From the NCBI RefSeq assembly GCF_040529055.1, contig NZ_CP132342.1, positions 3,532,001 to 3,596,000 of the forward strand: a DNA stretch of 64,000 bases. The letters run 5' to 3'. The notes under the pieces were generated by a model. That model was not told where the DNA came from. It saw only the letters and a program-made list of their open reading frames with translations, and made no database searches. The position numbers were made by a program, and so were the translations under genes. Source of the stretch: Xanthomonas sontii (lineage in GTDB: Bacteria > Pseudomonadota > Gammaproteobacteria > Xanthomonadales > Xanthomonadaceae). Every line of letters begins with the position of its first letter. The first letter of the stretch is position 1. Below are positions 39,356 to 47,745 of this stretch, piece after piece.

Positions 39356-40759
39356 ATGATGACCCGAGGCAAGCGCATCTACGTGCTGGATACCAACGTG
39401 CTGATGCACGATCCGACCGCGCTGTTCAAGTTCGAGGAACACGACGTGTTCCTGCCGATGCAGGTGATCGAGGAACTGGACAATGCCAAGAAGGGCATGT
39501 CCGAAGTCAGCCGCAACGCGCGCCAGGTCAGCCGTTTCCTCAACGAGCTGATCGAGGGCGCCGGCGCCGAGCAGATCGAATCCGGCATTCCGCTCAGCCA
39601 TCCGCAGGGCATCCAGCTCAAGAGCACCGGCGCCATCGGCCGGCTGTACTTCCAGGTGCGCCCGGTCGAGCCGGGGCGCAGCTTCGGCAGCGTGGCCCCG
39701 GACAACAAGATCCTGGCCGCGGTGCTGGCGCTGCGCGAGGAGCAGCCGGAAATCCCGGTGATCCTGGTGTCCAAGGACATCAACCTGCGCATCAAGGCCG
39801 CGATCAGCGGCCTGGTCGCCGAGGACTACGAGAACGACCGCGCGCTCGACGATTTCAGCCTGCTCTACACCGGCGCGATCGAACTGCCGGAAGATTTCTG
39901 GCAGAAGCACAACCAGGACCTGCGTAGTTGGAGCGACAAGGGCCGCACTTGCTACGAGATCGCCCTGGCCGCCGACGAGGACTGGTATCCGAACCAGTAC
40001 CTGTACCTGCCGGGCGAGGACGAAGTGGAACTGCGCGTGGTCAAGGTCAACGCCGAGCGCAAGGCGACGCTGGCGCTGGTCGACGACTTCCGCAGCGGCC
40101 AGCACGCGGTGTGGGGCATCGCCGCGCGCAACCGCGAGCAGAACTTCGCGCTCAACGCGCTGATGGACCCGGAAATCGACTTCGTCACCCTGCTCGGCAC
40201 CGCCGGCACCGGCAAGACCCTGCTGGCGCTGGCCGCGGGCCTGGCGCAGACCATGGACCAGCAGCGCTACCGCGAGATCATCATGACCCGCGCCACGGTC
40301 AGCGTCGGCGAGGACATCGGCTTCCTGCCCGGCACCGAAGAAGAGAAGATGACGCCGTGGATGGGCGCGCTCACCGACAACCTGGAAGTGCTCACCCACA
40401 CCCAGGAAGGCGGCACCTGGGGCCGCCAGGCCACCAACGACCTGCTCGCCAGCCGCATCAAGATCCGCTCGATGAACTTCATGCGCGGGCGCACCTTCCT
40501 GTCGCGCTACCTGATTCTGGACGAGGCGCAGAACCTGACGCCGAAGCAGATGAAGACGCTGATCACCCGTGCCGGCCCCGGCACCAAGATCGTGTGCCTG
40601 GGCAACGTCGAACAGATCGACACGCCGTACCTGACCGAGACCACCTCCGGCCTGACCTACGCGGTGGACCGCTTCAAGGCCTGGCCGCACAGCGCGCACA
40701 TCACCCTGCGCCGCGGCGAGCGCTCGCGCCTGGCCGACTACGCCTCGGAGGTCCTGTGA
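39356..40759 (+). CDS. phoH2: PIN domain-PhoH ATPase fusion (PhoH2-like ribonuclease/helicase)
   Basis: This is a 467-residue protein. The N-terminal PIN nuclease domain (about residues 1-150) carries the acidic residues in Y-V-L-D-T-N-V-L, V-I-E-E-L-D and V-S-K-D-I-N. A linker follows, then the PhoH P-loop ATPase with G-T-A-G-T-G-K-T-L-L-A-L-A and Walker B Y-L-I-L-D-E-A-Q-N-L-T. Such fusions are sequence-dependent RNA helicases/RNases in mycobacteria; the exact role here is inferred. ATG 39356 is followed at once by a second ATG. The stop overlaps the next gene (GTGA, 40756-40759). Confidence 0.93.
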   Translation: MMTRGKRIYVLDTNVLMHDPTALFKFEEHDVFLPMQVIEELDNAKKGMSEVSRNARQVSRFLNELIEGAGAEQIESGIPLSHPQGIQLKSTGAIGRLYFQVRPVEPGRSFGSVAPDNKILAAVLALREEQPEIPVILVSKDINLRIKAAISGLVAEDYENDRALDDFSLLYTGAIELPEDFWQKHNQDLRSWSDKGRTCYEIALAADEDWYPNQYLYLPGEDEVELRVVKVNAERKATLALVDDFRSGQHAVWGIAARNREQNFALNALMDPEIDFVTLLGTAGTGKTLLALAAGLAQTMDQQRYREIIMTRATVSVGEDIGFLPGTEEEKMTPWMGALTDNLEVLTHTQEGGTWGRQATNDLLASRIKIRSMNFMRGRTFLSRYLILDEAQNLTPKQMKTLITRAGPGTKIVCLGNVEQIDTPYLTETTSGLTYAVDRFKAWPHSAHITLRRGERSRLADYASEVL

Positions 40760-41250
40760 ACGCGGCGGCCGGCGTGCGCCTGGCAGGCATGGCGCTGGCC
40801 ATGGCCCTGCTCGGCGCCTGCGCCACCGCGCGCGGGCCGGCCATGGTGCCGACCGCGGTCAAGGCCGGGCAGTCGTGGATCGTCACCCGCAACAGCACCG
40901 CGACGCAGGTGCTGGACACCTGCTCGCGCGACAGCCCGGCGCGCCAGGACGGCGCGGTCACCGGCTACTGGATTCCGACCCCGGAACAGATCGCGCAACT
41001 GGAAGCGCATCTGGCGCAACTGCAGCCGCAGATCGCCGACCCCAGCGCGTCCGATCGCCAGTACGTCGGCATCCTGTACCGCGGCAAGCAGGCGATCTAC
41101 GTCAACGCCTTCGCGCCGGACGACAGCAGCGAGCGCGACCCCACGGTCGACGCGGTCAAGGCCTGCGGCGGCGGCAACCGTTTCTGGGGCGCGGTCTACG
41201 ACCCGGCGAGCGCCCGCTTCTCCGAGATCGCGGTCAACGGCGCACGTTGA
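40756..41250 (+). CDS. lipoprotein of unknown function, coupled to PIN-PhoH
   Basis: This is a 164-residue protein starting at GTG 40756 with GGAGG 6 bases before. The signal ends L-L-G-A-C, a lipobox. The mature part holds two cysteines (D-T-C-S-R-D and K-A-C-G-G-G-N) and the segment Y-V-G-I-L-Y-R-G-K-Q-A-I-Y-V-N-A-F. I do not recognise a family with a known role. The 4-base overlap with the PIN-PhoH gene implies translational coupling, although one product is cytoplasmic and the other exported. Confidence 0.75.
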   Translation: MNAAAGVRLAGMALAMALLGACATARGPAMVPTAVKAGQSWIVTRNSTATQVLDTCSRDSPARQDGAVTGYWIPTPEQIAQLEAHLAQLQPQIADPSASDRQYVGILYRGKQAIYVNAFAPDDSSERDPTVDAVKACGGGNRFWGAVYDPASARFSEIAVNGAR

Positions 41251-41334
41251 GATGGCTGCGGTCAGGTGCCACTGGCGGCGTGCCGGGGCGGCCGCGCACC
41301 GCGGTCGCCGCGCCGCGGCCGCATCGCGCGCGGC

Positions 41335-42003
41335 ATGAACCTGGAACTGCCCCGCTGGGCCTGGGCCTTCGCGGGCACGCTGGCCGCGGTCGCCGGCATG
41401 GTCAACGTGGTCGGCTATCTCGGCTTCGAACATCAGGCGGTCACCCACCTCACCGGCACCACTACCCTGCTCGGCGCGGCGCTGGCCGATGGCGACGCGC
41501 GCGCGATCGCGCAACTGGTCGGCGTAGTGCTGGCGTTCCTCGGCGGATCGATGCTCGGCGGCTTCATCGTGCAGGACAGCCGCCTGCGCCTGGGCCGCCG
41601 CTACGGCGTGGCGCTGGCGCTGGAGGCGCTGCTGCTGCTGGCGGCGATGCAGGCGTTCAAGCAGCAGCAACTCGCCGGCGCCGTGCTCGCCGCGATCGCC
41701 TGCGGCCTGCAGAACGCCACCACCACCATCTACAGCGGCGCAGTGGTGCGCACCACCCACCTCACCGGCATGTTCACCGATCTGGGCATCGGCCTGGGCC
41801 AGGCGCTGCGCGGACTGCCGCTGCCGCGTCGGCGCATCCGCCTGAGCCTGCTGATCATCGGCGGCTTCCTGTGCGGCGGCGTGCTCGGCGCCTGGGCCTA
41901 CCGGCAGGTCGGCTTCGACGCCCTGCTCGGCCCCGCCCTGCTGACCGGCACGGTCGGTACGCTGTACGCGCTGCAGGCGCACTACCGCAGCCGCGAGCGC
42001 TGA
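41335..42003 (+). CDS. DUF1275 (YoaK-type) inner-membrane protein
   Basis: This is a 222-residue protein with about six hydrophobic helices. The family pattern is present: G-M-V-N-V-V-G-Y-L (small residues then an aromatic), T-H-L-T-G-T-T-T, C-G-L-Q-N-A-T and T-T-H-L-T-G-M-F-T-D-L-G. The function of the family is unknown. ATG 41335 is chosen because it starts just before the first helix; the frame runs back to 41266 without a better site. Confidence 0.88.
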   Translation: MNLELPRWAWAFAGTLAAVAGMVNVVGYLGFEHQAVTHLTGTTTLLGAALADGDARAIAQLVGVVLAFLGGSMLGGFIVQDSRLRLGRRYGVALALEALLLLAAMQAFKQQQLAGAVLAAIACGLQNATTTIYSGAVVRTTHLTGMFTDLGIGLGQALRGLPLPRRRIRLSLLIIGGFLCGGVLGAWAYRQVGFDALLGPALLTGTVGTLYALQAHYRSRER

Positions 42004-42050
42004 AGGCGCGGCCGAGTGCATAACCCGCGCCGGCCCTGCACAATCGGCGC

Positions 42051-42860
42051 ATGAGCGAACCCACCGTCGTCTCCGCACTGAGCATCGCCGGCACCGATTC
42101 CGGCGGCGGCGCCGGCATCCAGGCGGATCTCAAGACCTTCGCCGCGCACCGCGTGCACGGGCTGGCGGCGGCCGCCGCGCTGACCGCACAGCACACCCGC
42201 GGCGTCACCGCGGTACACGTGCCGCCGCTGTCGTTCCTGCGCGCACAGATCGATGCCTGCTTCGCCGACTTCGACATCGGCGCGGTCAAGCTCGGCATGC
42301 TCGCCAACGCCGAGGTGATCCACCTGGTCGCCGATGCGCTGGAAGAATATCGCCCACCGTGGGTGGTGCTGGACCCGGTGATGGTGGCCACCAGCGGCGC
42401 CAAGCTGCTGCAGGACGATGCCCTGGACGCGCTGCGCAAGCGCCTGCTGCCGCTGGCGACGCTGGTGACGCCGAACGTGCCGGAAGCGCAGTTGCTGCTC
42501 GGCCGCCCGATCGACACCGCCGACGACGCCGAGCGCGCCACCGCCGCGCTGCTGGAGGCGGGCGCGCAGGCGGTGCTGCTCAAGGGCGGCCACCTGCAGG
42601 AAGGCCAGCGGGTGATCGACCGCTACGACGACGGCGTCAGCCGCAGCGAGTTCAGCCATGCGCGTCTGCCGCTGGATGCGCACGGCACCGGCTGCACCCT
42701 GGCCGCGGCGATCGCCGCACAGCTGTGCCAGGGCCTGGCCTTGCCGGCCGCTTGCGAAGCGGCGATCGACTACGTAGCGCGCGCATTGCGCGGCAGTTAC
42801 CGGCCCGGCCGCAGCGACGTGGCGGTGCTGGACCACTTCGGCGCAGCCCGCGGCCCATGA
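42051..42860 (+). CDS. thiD: hydroxymethylpyrimidine/phosphomethylpyrimidine kinase
   Basis: This is a 269-residue ribokinase-fold kinase of thiamine synthesis that phosphorylates HMP and HMP-phosphate. It has S-I-A-G-T-D-S-G-G-G-A-G-I-Q-A-D-L-K, K-L-G-M-L, V-L-D-P-V-M-V-A-T-S-G, T-P-N-V-P-E-A and the C-terminal anion-hole/catalytic A-H-G-T-G-C-T-L-A-A-A. The stop overlaps the start of the hydrolase gene by four bases. Confidence 0.96.
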   Translation: MSEPTVVSALSIAGTDSGGGAGIQADLKTFAAHRVHGLAAAAALTAQHTRGVTAVHVPPLSFLRAQIDACFADFDIGAVKLGMLANAEVIHLVADALEEYRPPWVVLDPVMVATSGAKLLQDDALDALRKRLLPLATLVTPNVPEAQLLLGRPIDTADDAERATAALLEAGAQAVLLKGGHLQEGQRVIDRYDDGVSRSEFSHARLPLDAHGTGCTLAAAIAAQLCQGLALPAACEAAIDYVARALRGSYRPGRSDVAVLDHFGAARGP

Positions 42861-43726
42861 GCGCCGCGCCCATCGCCGCGTCCGCGATCGCCGAGCACGC
42901 CCTGCCCGTCGCCGCGGCCGACGGCCATCGCTGGAGCTTGCTGGCGCGCGTTCCCGACGCGCCGCGGCAGGCGCTGCTGTGGCTGCCGGCGCTGGGCGTG
43001 GCCGCGCGCCATTACCTGCCGTTCGCCGAAGCGCTGGCCGCGCACGGCGTCGCGGTGTTCCTGCACGAATGGCGCGGCAACGGCAGCAGCACGCTGCGGC
43101 CGTCCCGGCAATGCGACTGGGGCTATCGCGCTCTGCTGCACCTGGATCTGCCCGCCAGCCAAGCGGCGATCGCCGGGTGCGGGATCGCGGCACCGCTGCT
43201 CGTCGGCGGCCACAGCCTCGGTGGACAGCTCGCCTGCTGCTACGCCAGCCTGCAGCCGCAGGCCTTCGCCGCGCTGTGGCTGGTCGCCAGCGGCACGCCG
43301 TACTGGCGCCGTTTTCCCGCGCCGCGCGGCTATCTGCTGCCGTTGGCGTACCGCCTGCTGCCGTGGCTGGCGCAGCGGCAAGGCGTGCTGCATGGACGCC
43401 GCCTGGGCTTTGGCGGCACCGAAGCGCGCGGCCTGATCGCCGATTGGGCGCACGTGGGCCGTAGCGGCCGCTACGCCGCGGCCGGCCTGGCGATCGACCT
43501 GGAGGCGCAACTGGCGCATCTGACGCTGCCGGCGCGTGGCGTGGTGCTGCAGGACGACTGGCTGGCGCCGGAGAGTTCGCTGCGCGGTCTGCTCGACAAG
43601 CTGGCCACGCCGGCGCCGCAGATCCGCTGCCTGGACGCCACGCAACTGGGCGTGGCCGCCGACCATTTCGCCTGGATGAAGCGGCCTGCGGCGGTGGCCG
43701 CGGCGTTGCTGGCCGGGGATCGGTGA
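42857..43726 (+). CDS. alpha/beta-fold hydrolase
   Basis: This is a 289-residue protein with the alpha/beta-hydrolase core. The nucleophile elbow is G-G-H-S-L-G-G-Q, preceded by L-L-W-L-P-A-L-G-V-A-A-R-H-Y (oxyanion loop region) and F-L-H-E-W-R-G-N-G-S-S. A late aspartate (V-V-L-Q-D-D-W) and A-A-D-H-F-A-W-M provide the other triad members. The esterase/lipase substrate is unknown. ATG 42857 overlaps the thiD stop, so the pair is coupled. Confidence 0.85.
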   Translation: MSAAPIAASAIAEHALPVAAADGHRWSLLARVPDAPRQALLWLPALGVAARHYLPFAEALAAHGVAVFLHEWRGNGSSTLRPSRQCDWGYRALLHLDLPASQAAIAGCGIAAPLLVGGHSLGGQLACCYASLQPQAFAALWLVASGTPYWRRFPAPRGYLLPLAYRLLPWLAQRQGVLHGRRLGFGGTEARGLIADWAHVGRSGRYAAAGLAIDLEAQLAHLTLPARGVVLQDDWLAPESSLRGLLDKLATPAPQIRCLDATQLGVAADHFAWMKRPAAVAAALLAGDR

Positions 43727-43744
43727 AATTTTTCGGAAAGAGCA

Positions 43745-43773
43745 TTGACGGGCCCGATCGACTCCCGCATAAT
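43745..43773 (+). promoter_or_regulatory. predicted promoter of the first tRNA-Arg
   Basis: TTGACG (43745-43750) and CATAAT (43768-43773) have a 17-base spacer. The tRNA begins 16 bases after the -10 box. Confidence 0.7.
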
Positions 43774-43788
43774 TCCGCTCCTGACGAC

Positions 43789-43865
43789 GCGCCCGTAGCT
43801 CAGTTGGATAGAGTACCTGGCTACGAACCAGGCGGTCGGGAGTTCGAATCTCTCCGGGCGCACCA
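43789..43865 (+). tRNA. tRNA-Arg (anticodon ACG), copy 1
   Basis: This is a 77-base cloverleaf: acceptor GCGCCCG/CGGGCGC, anticodon stem CCTGG/CCAGG, loop CTACGAA giving anticodon ACG (A34 normally edited to inosine to read CGN), T loop TTCGAAT, encoded CCA. It is identical to the copy 247 bases downstream. Confidence 0.97.
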
Positions 43866-43876
43866 GTCAGATGAAA

Positions 43877-43907
43877 AACGACAAGCCACCGCTTGTCGTT
43901 TTTTTTT
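43877..43907 (+). terminator. Rho-independent terminator after tRNA-Arg copy 1
   Basis: AACGACAAGC (43877-43886) pairs with GCTTGTCGTT (43891-43900) around a 4-base loop, followed by a run of T. Confidence 0.92.
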
Positions 43908-43991
43908 GCCCTGCCGCGGCGAGGCGATCGCATCGAGACCGCTCCGGGAGCGCACTCGTTCGCGATTCGTCATGCCGACGACACGCAGGTG

Positions 43992-44020
43992 TAGACGAAT
44001 CGCCGCAACTCGTGAATAAT
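43992..44020 (+). promoter_or_regulatory. predicted promoter of the second tRNA-Arg
   Basis: TAGACG (43992-43997) and AATAAT (44015-44020) have a 17-base spacer. The -35 is weaker than that of the first copy. Confidence 0.5.
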
Positions 44021-44035
44021 CCCGCGCCTGACAAC

Positions 44036-44112
44036 GCGCCCGTAGCTCAGTTGGATAGAGTACCTGGCTACGAACCAGGCGGTCGGGAGTTCGAATCTCT
44101 CCGGGCGCACCA
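44036..44112 (+). tRNA. tRNA-Arg (anticodon ACG), copy 2
   Basis: The sequence is identical to the tRNA-Arg(ACG) at 43789-43865, including the CCA end. The 3' flank is also nearly identical, indicating a tandem duplication of the gene with its terminator. Confidence 0.97.
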
Positions 44113-44123
44113 GTCAGATCAAA

Positions 44124-44153
44124 AACGACAAGCCAGCGCTTGTCGTTTTTTTT
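44124..44153 (+). terminator. Rho-independent terminator after tRNA-Arg copy 2
   Basis: The stem is AACGACAAGC (44124-44133) with GCTTGTCGTT (44138-44147), followed by T. It is the same hairpin as after copy 1, with a loop changed from CACC to CAGC. Confidence 0.92.
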
Positions 44154-44346
44154 GCCTGCGTGATTCCGATTGCACGACGCGCGCAACGACGAGTGACGCA
44201 TGCACACGGAAGATGTGCCGATCACGGCACCGCCTCGCGCATCGGCACTTCAACTCCAGCGCCGGCGATCCGCCAGACATTGCGAGGCGGCGGCGGCGCG
44301 CGCCGCCTCGGCCTCGCGTACGCGAATGCAGAGACCCCTGCCCGGC

Positions 44347-45141
44347 TCAGGCGATGGTATCCACCACGCCGCCATCGACGCGCAGCGCCGCACCGGTGGT
44401 CGCGGACGCTTGCGGCGAGGCGACGTACACGCAGAGATTGGCGACCTCTTCCACCGTCGCGGCGCGGCGGATGATCGAGCTGGCGCGATGCGCCTTGACG
44501 AAGTCGGCAGCCACCTCGTCCAGAGGTTTGCCGGACTGTTTCACCTGGTCGGACAACATGGCGGCGACGCCTTCCGTCAGCGTCGGCCCGGGCAGGATGG
44601 CATTCACGGTGACGCCGGTGCCGGCCATGCGCTTGGCCAGCCCGCGCGACAGGGCGAGATCGGCGGTCTTGGTCACGCCGTAGTGAATCATCTCGACGGG
44701 AATGTTGAGCCCGGACTCGGAGGAGACGAAGAGCACACGCCCCCACCCCTTGTCCGCCATCGCCGGCAGATACGCGCGGGAAAGCCGCACACCGGACAGC
44801 ACGTTCACCGCCAGGAAGCGCTCCCATTCCGCGTCGGGCGTGTCGAAGAAGTCCTGCATGCCGAAGATGCCGGCGTTGTTGACCAGGATGTCGACGGCAG
44901 GAAGCGCCACGACGATCGCCTCGCAGCCGGCCGCGGTCGCCACGTCGCCCACTACGGCCCGCACGCGGGCATTGGCGACGTCGCGCTTGAGGGCAGCCAC
45001 AGCGGCATCGGTGCGGGCCTGGTCGCGGCCGTTCAGCGCGACCTCGGCGCCCGCCGCGGCCAGGCCCTTGGCGATGCCGAAACCGATGCCGGCGGTGGAG
45101 CCGGTGACGAGGGCGGTTTTACCGGATAGATCGATGTGCAT
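44347..45141 (-). CDS. short-chain dehydrogenase/reductase
   Basis: This is a 264-residue classical SDR. The NAD(P) motif is T-G-S-T-A-G-I-G-F-G-I-A, N-N-A-G is at the expected place, and the catalytic set is Ser in V-S-S-E-S-G with Y-G-V-T-K. A R-D residue pair after strand 2 (L-N-G-R-D) suggests NADP preference. The substrate is unknown. ATG 45141 has GGAG 8 bases upstream. It stands alone, with tRNA genes on one side and 389 gene-free bases on the other. Confidence 0.92.
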   Translation of the reverse strand: MHIDLSGKTALVTGSTAGIGFGIAKGLAAAGAEVALNGRDQARTDAAVAALKRDVANARVRAVVGDVATAAGCEAIVVALPAVDILVNNAGIFGMQDFFDTPDAEWERFLAVNVLSGVRLSRAYLPAMADKGWGRVLFVSSESGLNIPVEMIHYGVTKTADLALSRGLAKRMAGTGVTVNAILPGPTLTEGVAAMLSDQVKQSGKPLDEVAADFVKAHRASSIIRRAATVEEVANLCVYVASPQASATTGAALRVDGGVVDTIA

Positions 45142-45530
45142 GGCTGTCTCCAAGGATGGGGGCGAGAATGAGGGTGAGGATCCGCTTCGGCGCACGCCCT
45201 ACGAGGTCGTCGCCGCAGACACACGCTGGCCGCGCCGGTCGCTCTGTCGATTCGTTGTGTCGATTCATCATGTGCGACTCCAACCGCAAGGCAAGGAACG
45301 GCAAGTGAACGTCACGACGTGAACCTCGCCCATTGCAGCAGGTCGCCGCATCAGCGAGGCGCAGACGGCGCAGGCAACAGGATCAAGCGCATGACGGCAC
45401 AACTTGCCTCGCCGCGCACAGCCGCCCGCGCGCGCGCACGGACAACGCACCCGCCTGCATCAGCCGGCGCGCACGCACGGCTGTGCATCGCAGGCGCCAT
45501 CGACAGGCATGACGCCTCCGCCACACCGAC
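45142..45530. other. intergenic region between the DedA-rhodanese and dehydrogenase genes
   Basis: About 389 bases with no supported gene. The promoter of the dehydrogenase should be at its left end. Short open frames here have no domain or ribosome-site support. Confidence 0.55.
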
Positions 45531-46520
45531 TCACGCCGCGATCGTGTCGCCCTTCGGCGGCGGCGCCACGGCAGCCGCAGCGTCCAGCGCGACCAGCGGA
45601 TGGCCCGCCGCACGCCACGCATCCAGCCCGCCCCGCAGCGGCAGCACGCCTTCGAATGCGTGCTGGCGCAGACGCTTGGCTAGGATCGCGGCCGACACCT
45701 CGTTCGGGCAGGCGCAGTAGATGACGATCCTGCGGTCGCGCGGCAAGCGCGCGACGAGCGCGTCGACCTGGCGATCGTCCACTTCCAGCGCACCGGGAAT
45801 GGCGAACGGCTCCAGCGTGCGATAGCCGGGAGCGCGAATGTCCAGCAGCAGCGGCGGCGCCTCGCCCTGCAACAGCGCGTGCAGTTCATCGACGTCGATA
45901 CGCTGCATCTCCATCGCCTTGCGCAGCGACTGCCGGCGCCAGGCGCGGTAGCCGACGTACAGCGCCAGCAGACCGGCCAGCAGCAGCGCCGCGCGCCTGC
46001 CGAGCAGGCTCAGCCAGTCCAGCAAGTCCTGCACCTGGTCGGCGAAGCACAGCCCCAGCAACAACCCGACACCCGCCCACAAGGCCGCGCCCAGCGCGTC
46101 GTAGCGCAGGAAGGCCACAGGGCGCACACGCATCGCGCCGGCCATCGGCACCGACACCATCGACAGGCCCGGCACGAACTTGGCCACCGCCAGCACGCGC
46201 ACGCCCCAGCGCGCATAGAAGCGTTCGGTGCGCTTCATGCAGGTGTCGCGCGACAGCGACAGCCGGCACAGCGACTGCAGCGTGCGATTGCCGTAGCGGC
46301 GGCCGGCGCCGAACCACAGCAGATCGCCGAGCAAGCTCGCCGCGATCGACACCGACAAGGCGCCCAGCAACGCACTCCACATCGCCGCGCCATCGAGCAG
46401 CGCATAGGTCGCCCCGACCAGGATCAACGTGGGCAGCGCCGGCACCGGCAGGCCCAGCGACAAGGCCAGGACGTTGACGAAGACCAGCCCGAGTCCGTAG
46501 CGCGCAATCAGGTCCTGCAT
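45531..46520 (-). CDS. DedA/VTT-family membrane protein fused to a rhodanese domain
   Basis: This is a 329-residue fusion. Residues about 1-200 are a DedA/SNARE-associated (VTT) membrane domain with several hydrophobic helices, G-A-G-R-R-Y-G-N and the F-A-R-W-G-V-R-V-L-A-V-A-K-F-V-P-G segment whose F-x-P-G is the DedA signature. Residues about 215-315 are a rhodanese domain (L-L-L-D-I-R, then the catalytic cysteine in V-I-Y-C-A-C-P-N-E and L-R-G-G-L-D-A-W-R-A-A-G-H-P-L). DedA proteins act in lipid-carrier flipping and membrane homeostasis; rhodaneses move sulfur or persulfide. The fusion would face the cytoplasm. No neighbour suggests a substrate. Confidence 0.9.
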   Translation of the reverse strand: MQDLIARYGLGLVFVNVLALSLGLPVPALPTLILVGATYALLDGAAMWSALLGALSVSIAASLLGDLLWFGAGRRYGNRTLQSLCRLSLSRDTCMKRTERFYARWGVRVLAVAKFVPGLSMVSVPMAGAMRVRPVAFLRYDALGAALWAGVGLLLGLCFADQVQDLLDWLSLLGRRAALLLAGLLALYVGYRAWRRQSLRKAMEMQRIDVDELHALLQGEAPPLLLDIRAPGYRTLEPFAIPGALEVDDRQVDALVARLPRDRRIVIYCACPNEVSAAILAKRLRQHAFEGVLPLRGGLDAWRAAGHPLVALDAAAAVAPPPKGDTIAA

Positions 46521-46660
46521 GGCGTGGCGGGCGGAAAGAAGAAGATGCCGCGCATTATCCTCCCGTCGCCCACCGCGCGCGCAGGCAGCAGGGCATCACC
46601 GGCGGAACAGACCCATCCATCGTCGCCCTGCAGCACGCGTCGCCGGTGTCCCGACGTGCC

Positions 46661-47596
46661 TCACACGCCCTCGCCCAGCCGCGCCGCCATCTGCGCCAGC
46701 CATGCCGCGAACACGCCCGGCTGGCGCATGCGTGCACGCCACCAGGCCAGCGCCGCGCCCTCCTCGCCGCTGCGCCAGGCCAGCTGGAACACCTCGTCCG
46801 GCTTCGGCTCCTCCACGGCCTTGCGCACCAGCGTGCCGCGCGCCAGCGCGGCGCGCGCATAGGGCTCGGGCAGGAAGCCGAAGCCGAGCCCGGCCAGTTG
46901 CAGCCGGTACTTGCTGCGCATGTCCGGCACGGTCAGCGCGTCCTGGCCGAACAGCAGCCCGACCGTGCGCGGCAGCAAACGCCGTGCCGAATCCGCCACC
47001 GCGATCGCGCGATGCGCGCTCAGCTGGCTGCGGCTGAGCGGTTCCGGCGCCTGCGCCAGCGGGTGATTGGGCGCGACCGCGAACACGAACGGCAGCGTGC
47101 CCAGCGGCTCGGTCACGTAGCCGCCGCCGCTGGGCCCTTCGCCGGCCGCCCCGACCAGCAGATCCACCCGCCGGTCCAGCAGCGCCTCCCAGGTGCCGGA
47201 CAGCGATTCCTGCACCACCCGCAGCCGGGTCTGGTCGGCAACCGCATAGAACGCCGCCATGTCCTGCGCCAGGCATTCCGGCGCGAACACCGCATCCAGG
47301 CCCAGCGCGAACTCGGTCTCCCAGCCGGAGGCCACGCGGCGCACGCGCAGTTCCAGGTCGCCAGCGGCGCGCAGCAGGTGACGGCCTTCGCGCAGCAGTT
47401 CGGCCCCCGCGGCGGTCGGCACCGCCTTCGGCCCGATCCGCTCGAACAGTTGCACGCCCAGGTCCTCCTCCAGCTTGGCGACGGTATAGGAGATGGTCGA
47501 CGGCACCTTGTGCAGCGCCTTGCCGGCGGCCGAGAACGAGCCGCGACGGTCGATGGCGTCGAGGATCTGCAGGGCATCGAGGCTGAGCTTGAGCAT
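46661..47596 (-). CDS. LysR-family transcriptional regulator
   Basis: This is a 311-residue LysR protein. The helix-turn-helix reads G-S-F-S-A-A-G-K-A-L-H-K-V-P-S-T-I-S-Y-T and is followed by K-L-E-E-D-L-G-V-Q-L-F-E-R; the effector domain fills the rest. It is divergent from the pirin gene with 149 bases between starts, so it very likely regulates that gene. This regulator/pirin pairing is common in proteobacteria. Confidence 0.92.
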   Translation of the reverse strand: MLKLSLDALQILDAIDRRGSFSAAGKALHKVPSTISYTVAKLEEDLGVQLFERIGPKAVPTAAGAELLREGRHLLRAAGDLELRVRRVASGWETEFALGLDAVFAPECLAQDMAAFYAVADQTRLRVVQESLSGTWEALLDRRVDLLVGAAGEGPSGGGYVTEPLGTLPFVFAVAPNHPLAQAPEPLSRSQLSAHRAIAVADSARRLLPRTVGLLFGQDALTVPDMRSKYRLQLAGLGFGFLPEPYARAALARGTLVRKAVEEPKPDEVFQLAWRSGEEGAALAWWRARMRQPGVFAAWLAQMAARLGEGV

Positions 47597-47745
47597 TCGA
47601 ATTTTTCGATGATGGATGCCGAATCTATCCGTTTTTCAAACCCGGCGACAGCACCGATACTTGTTTCCAAGCCGGAGCTCTCGCGAAATCATGCCGACCG
47701 GCGCTTTCGATCCACTTGCACATCAACGCCACCAAGGAGCCTCCC

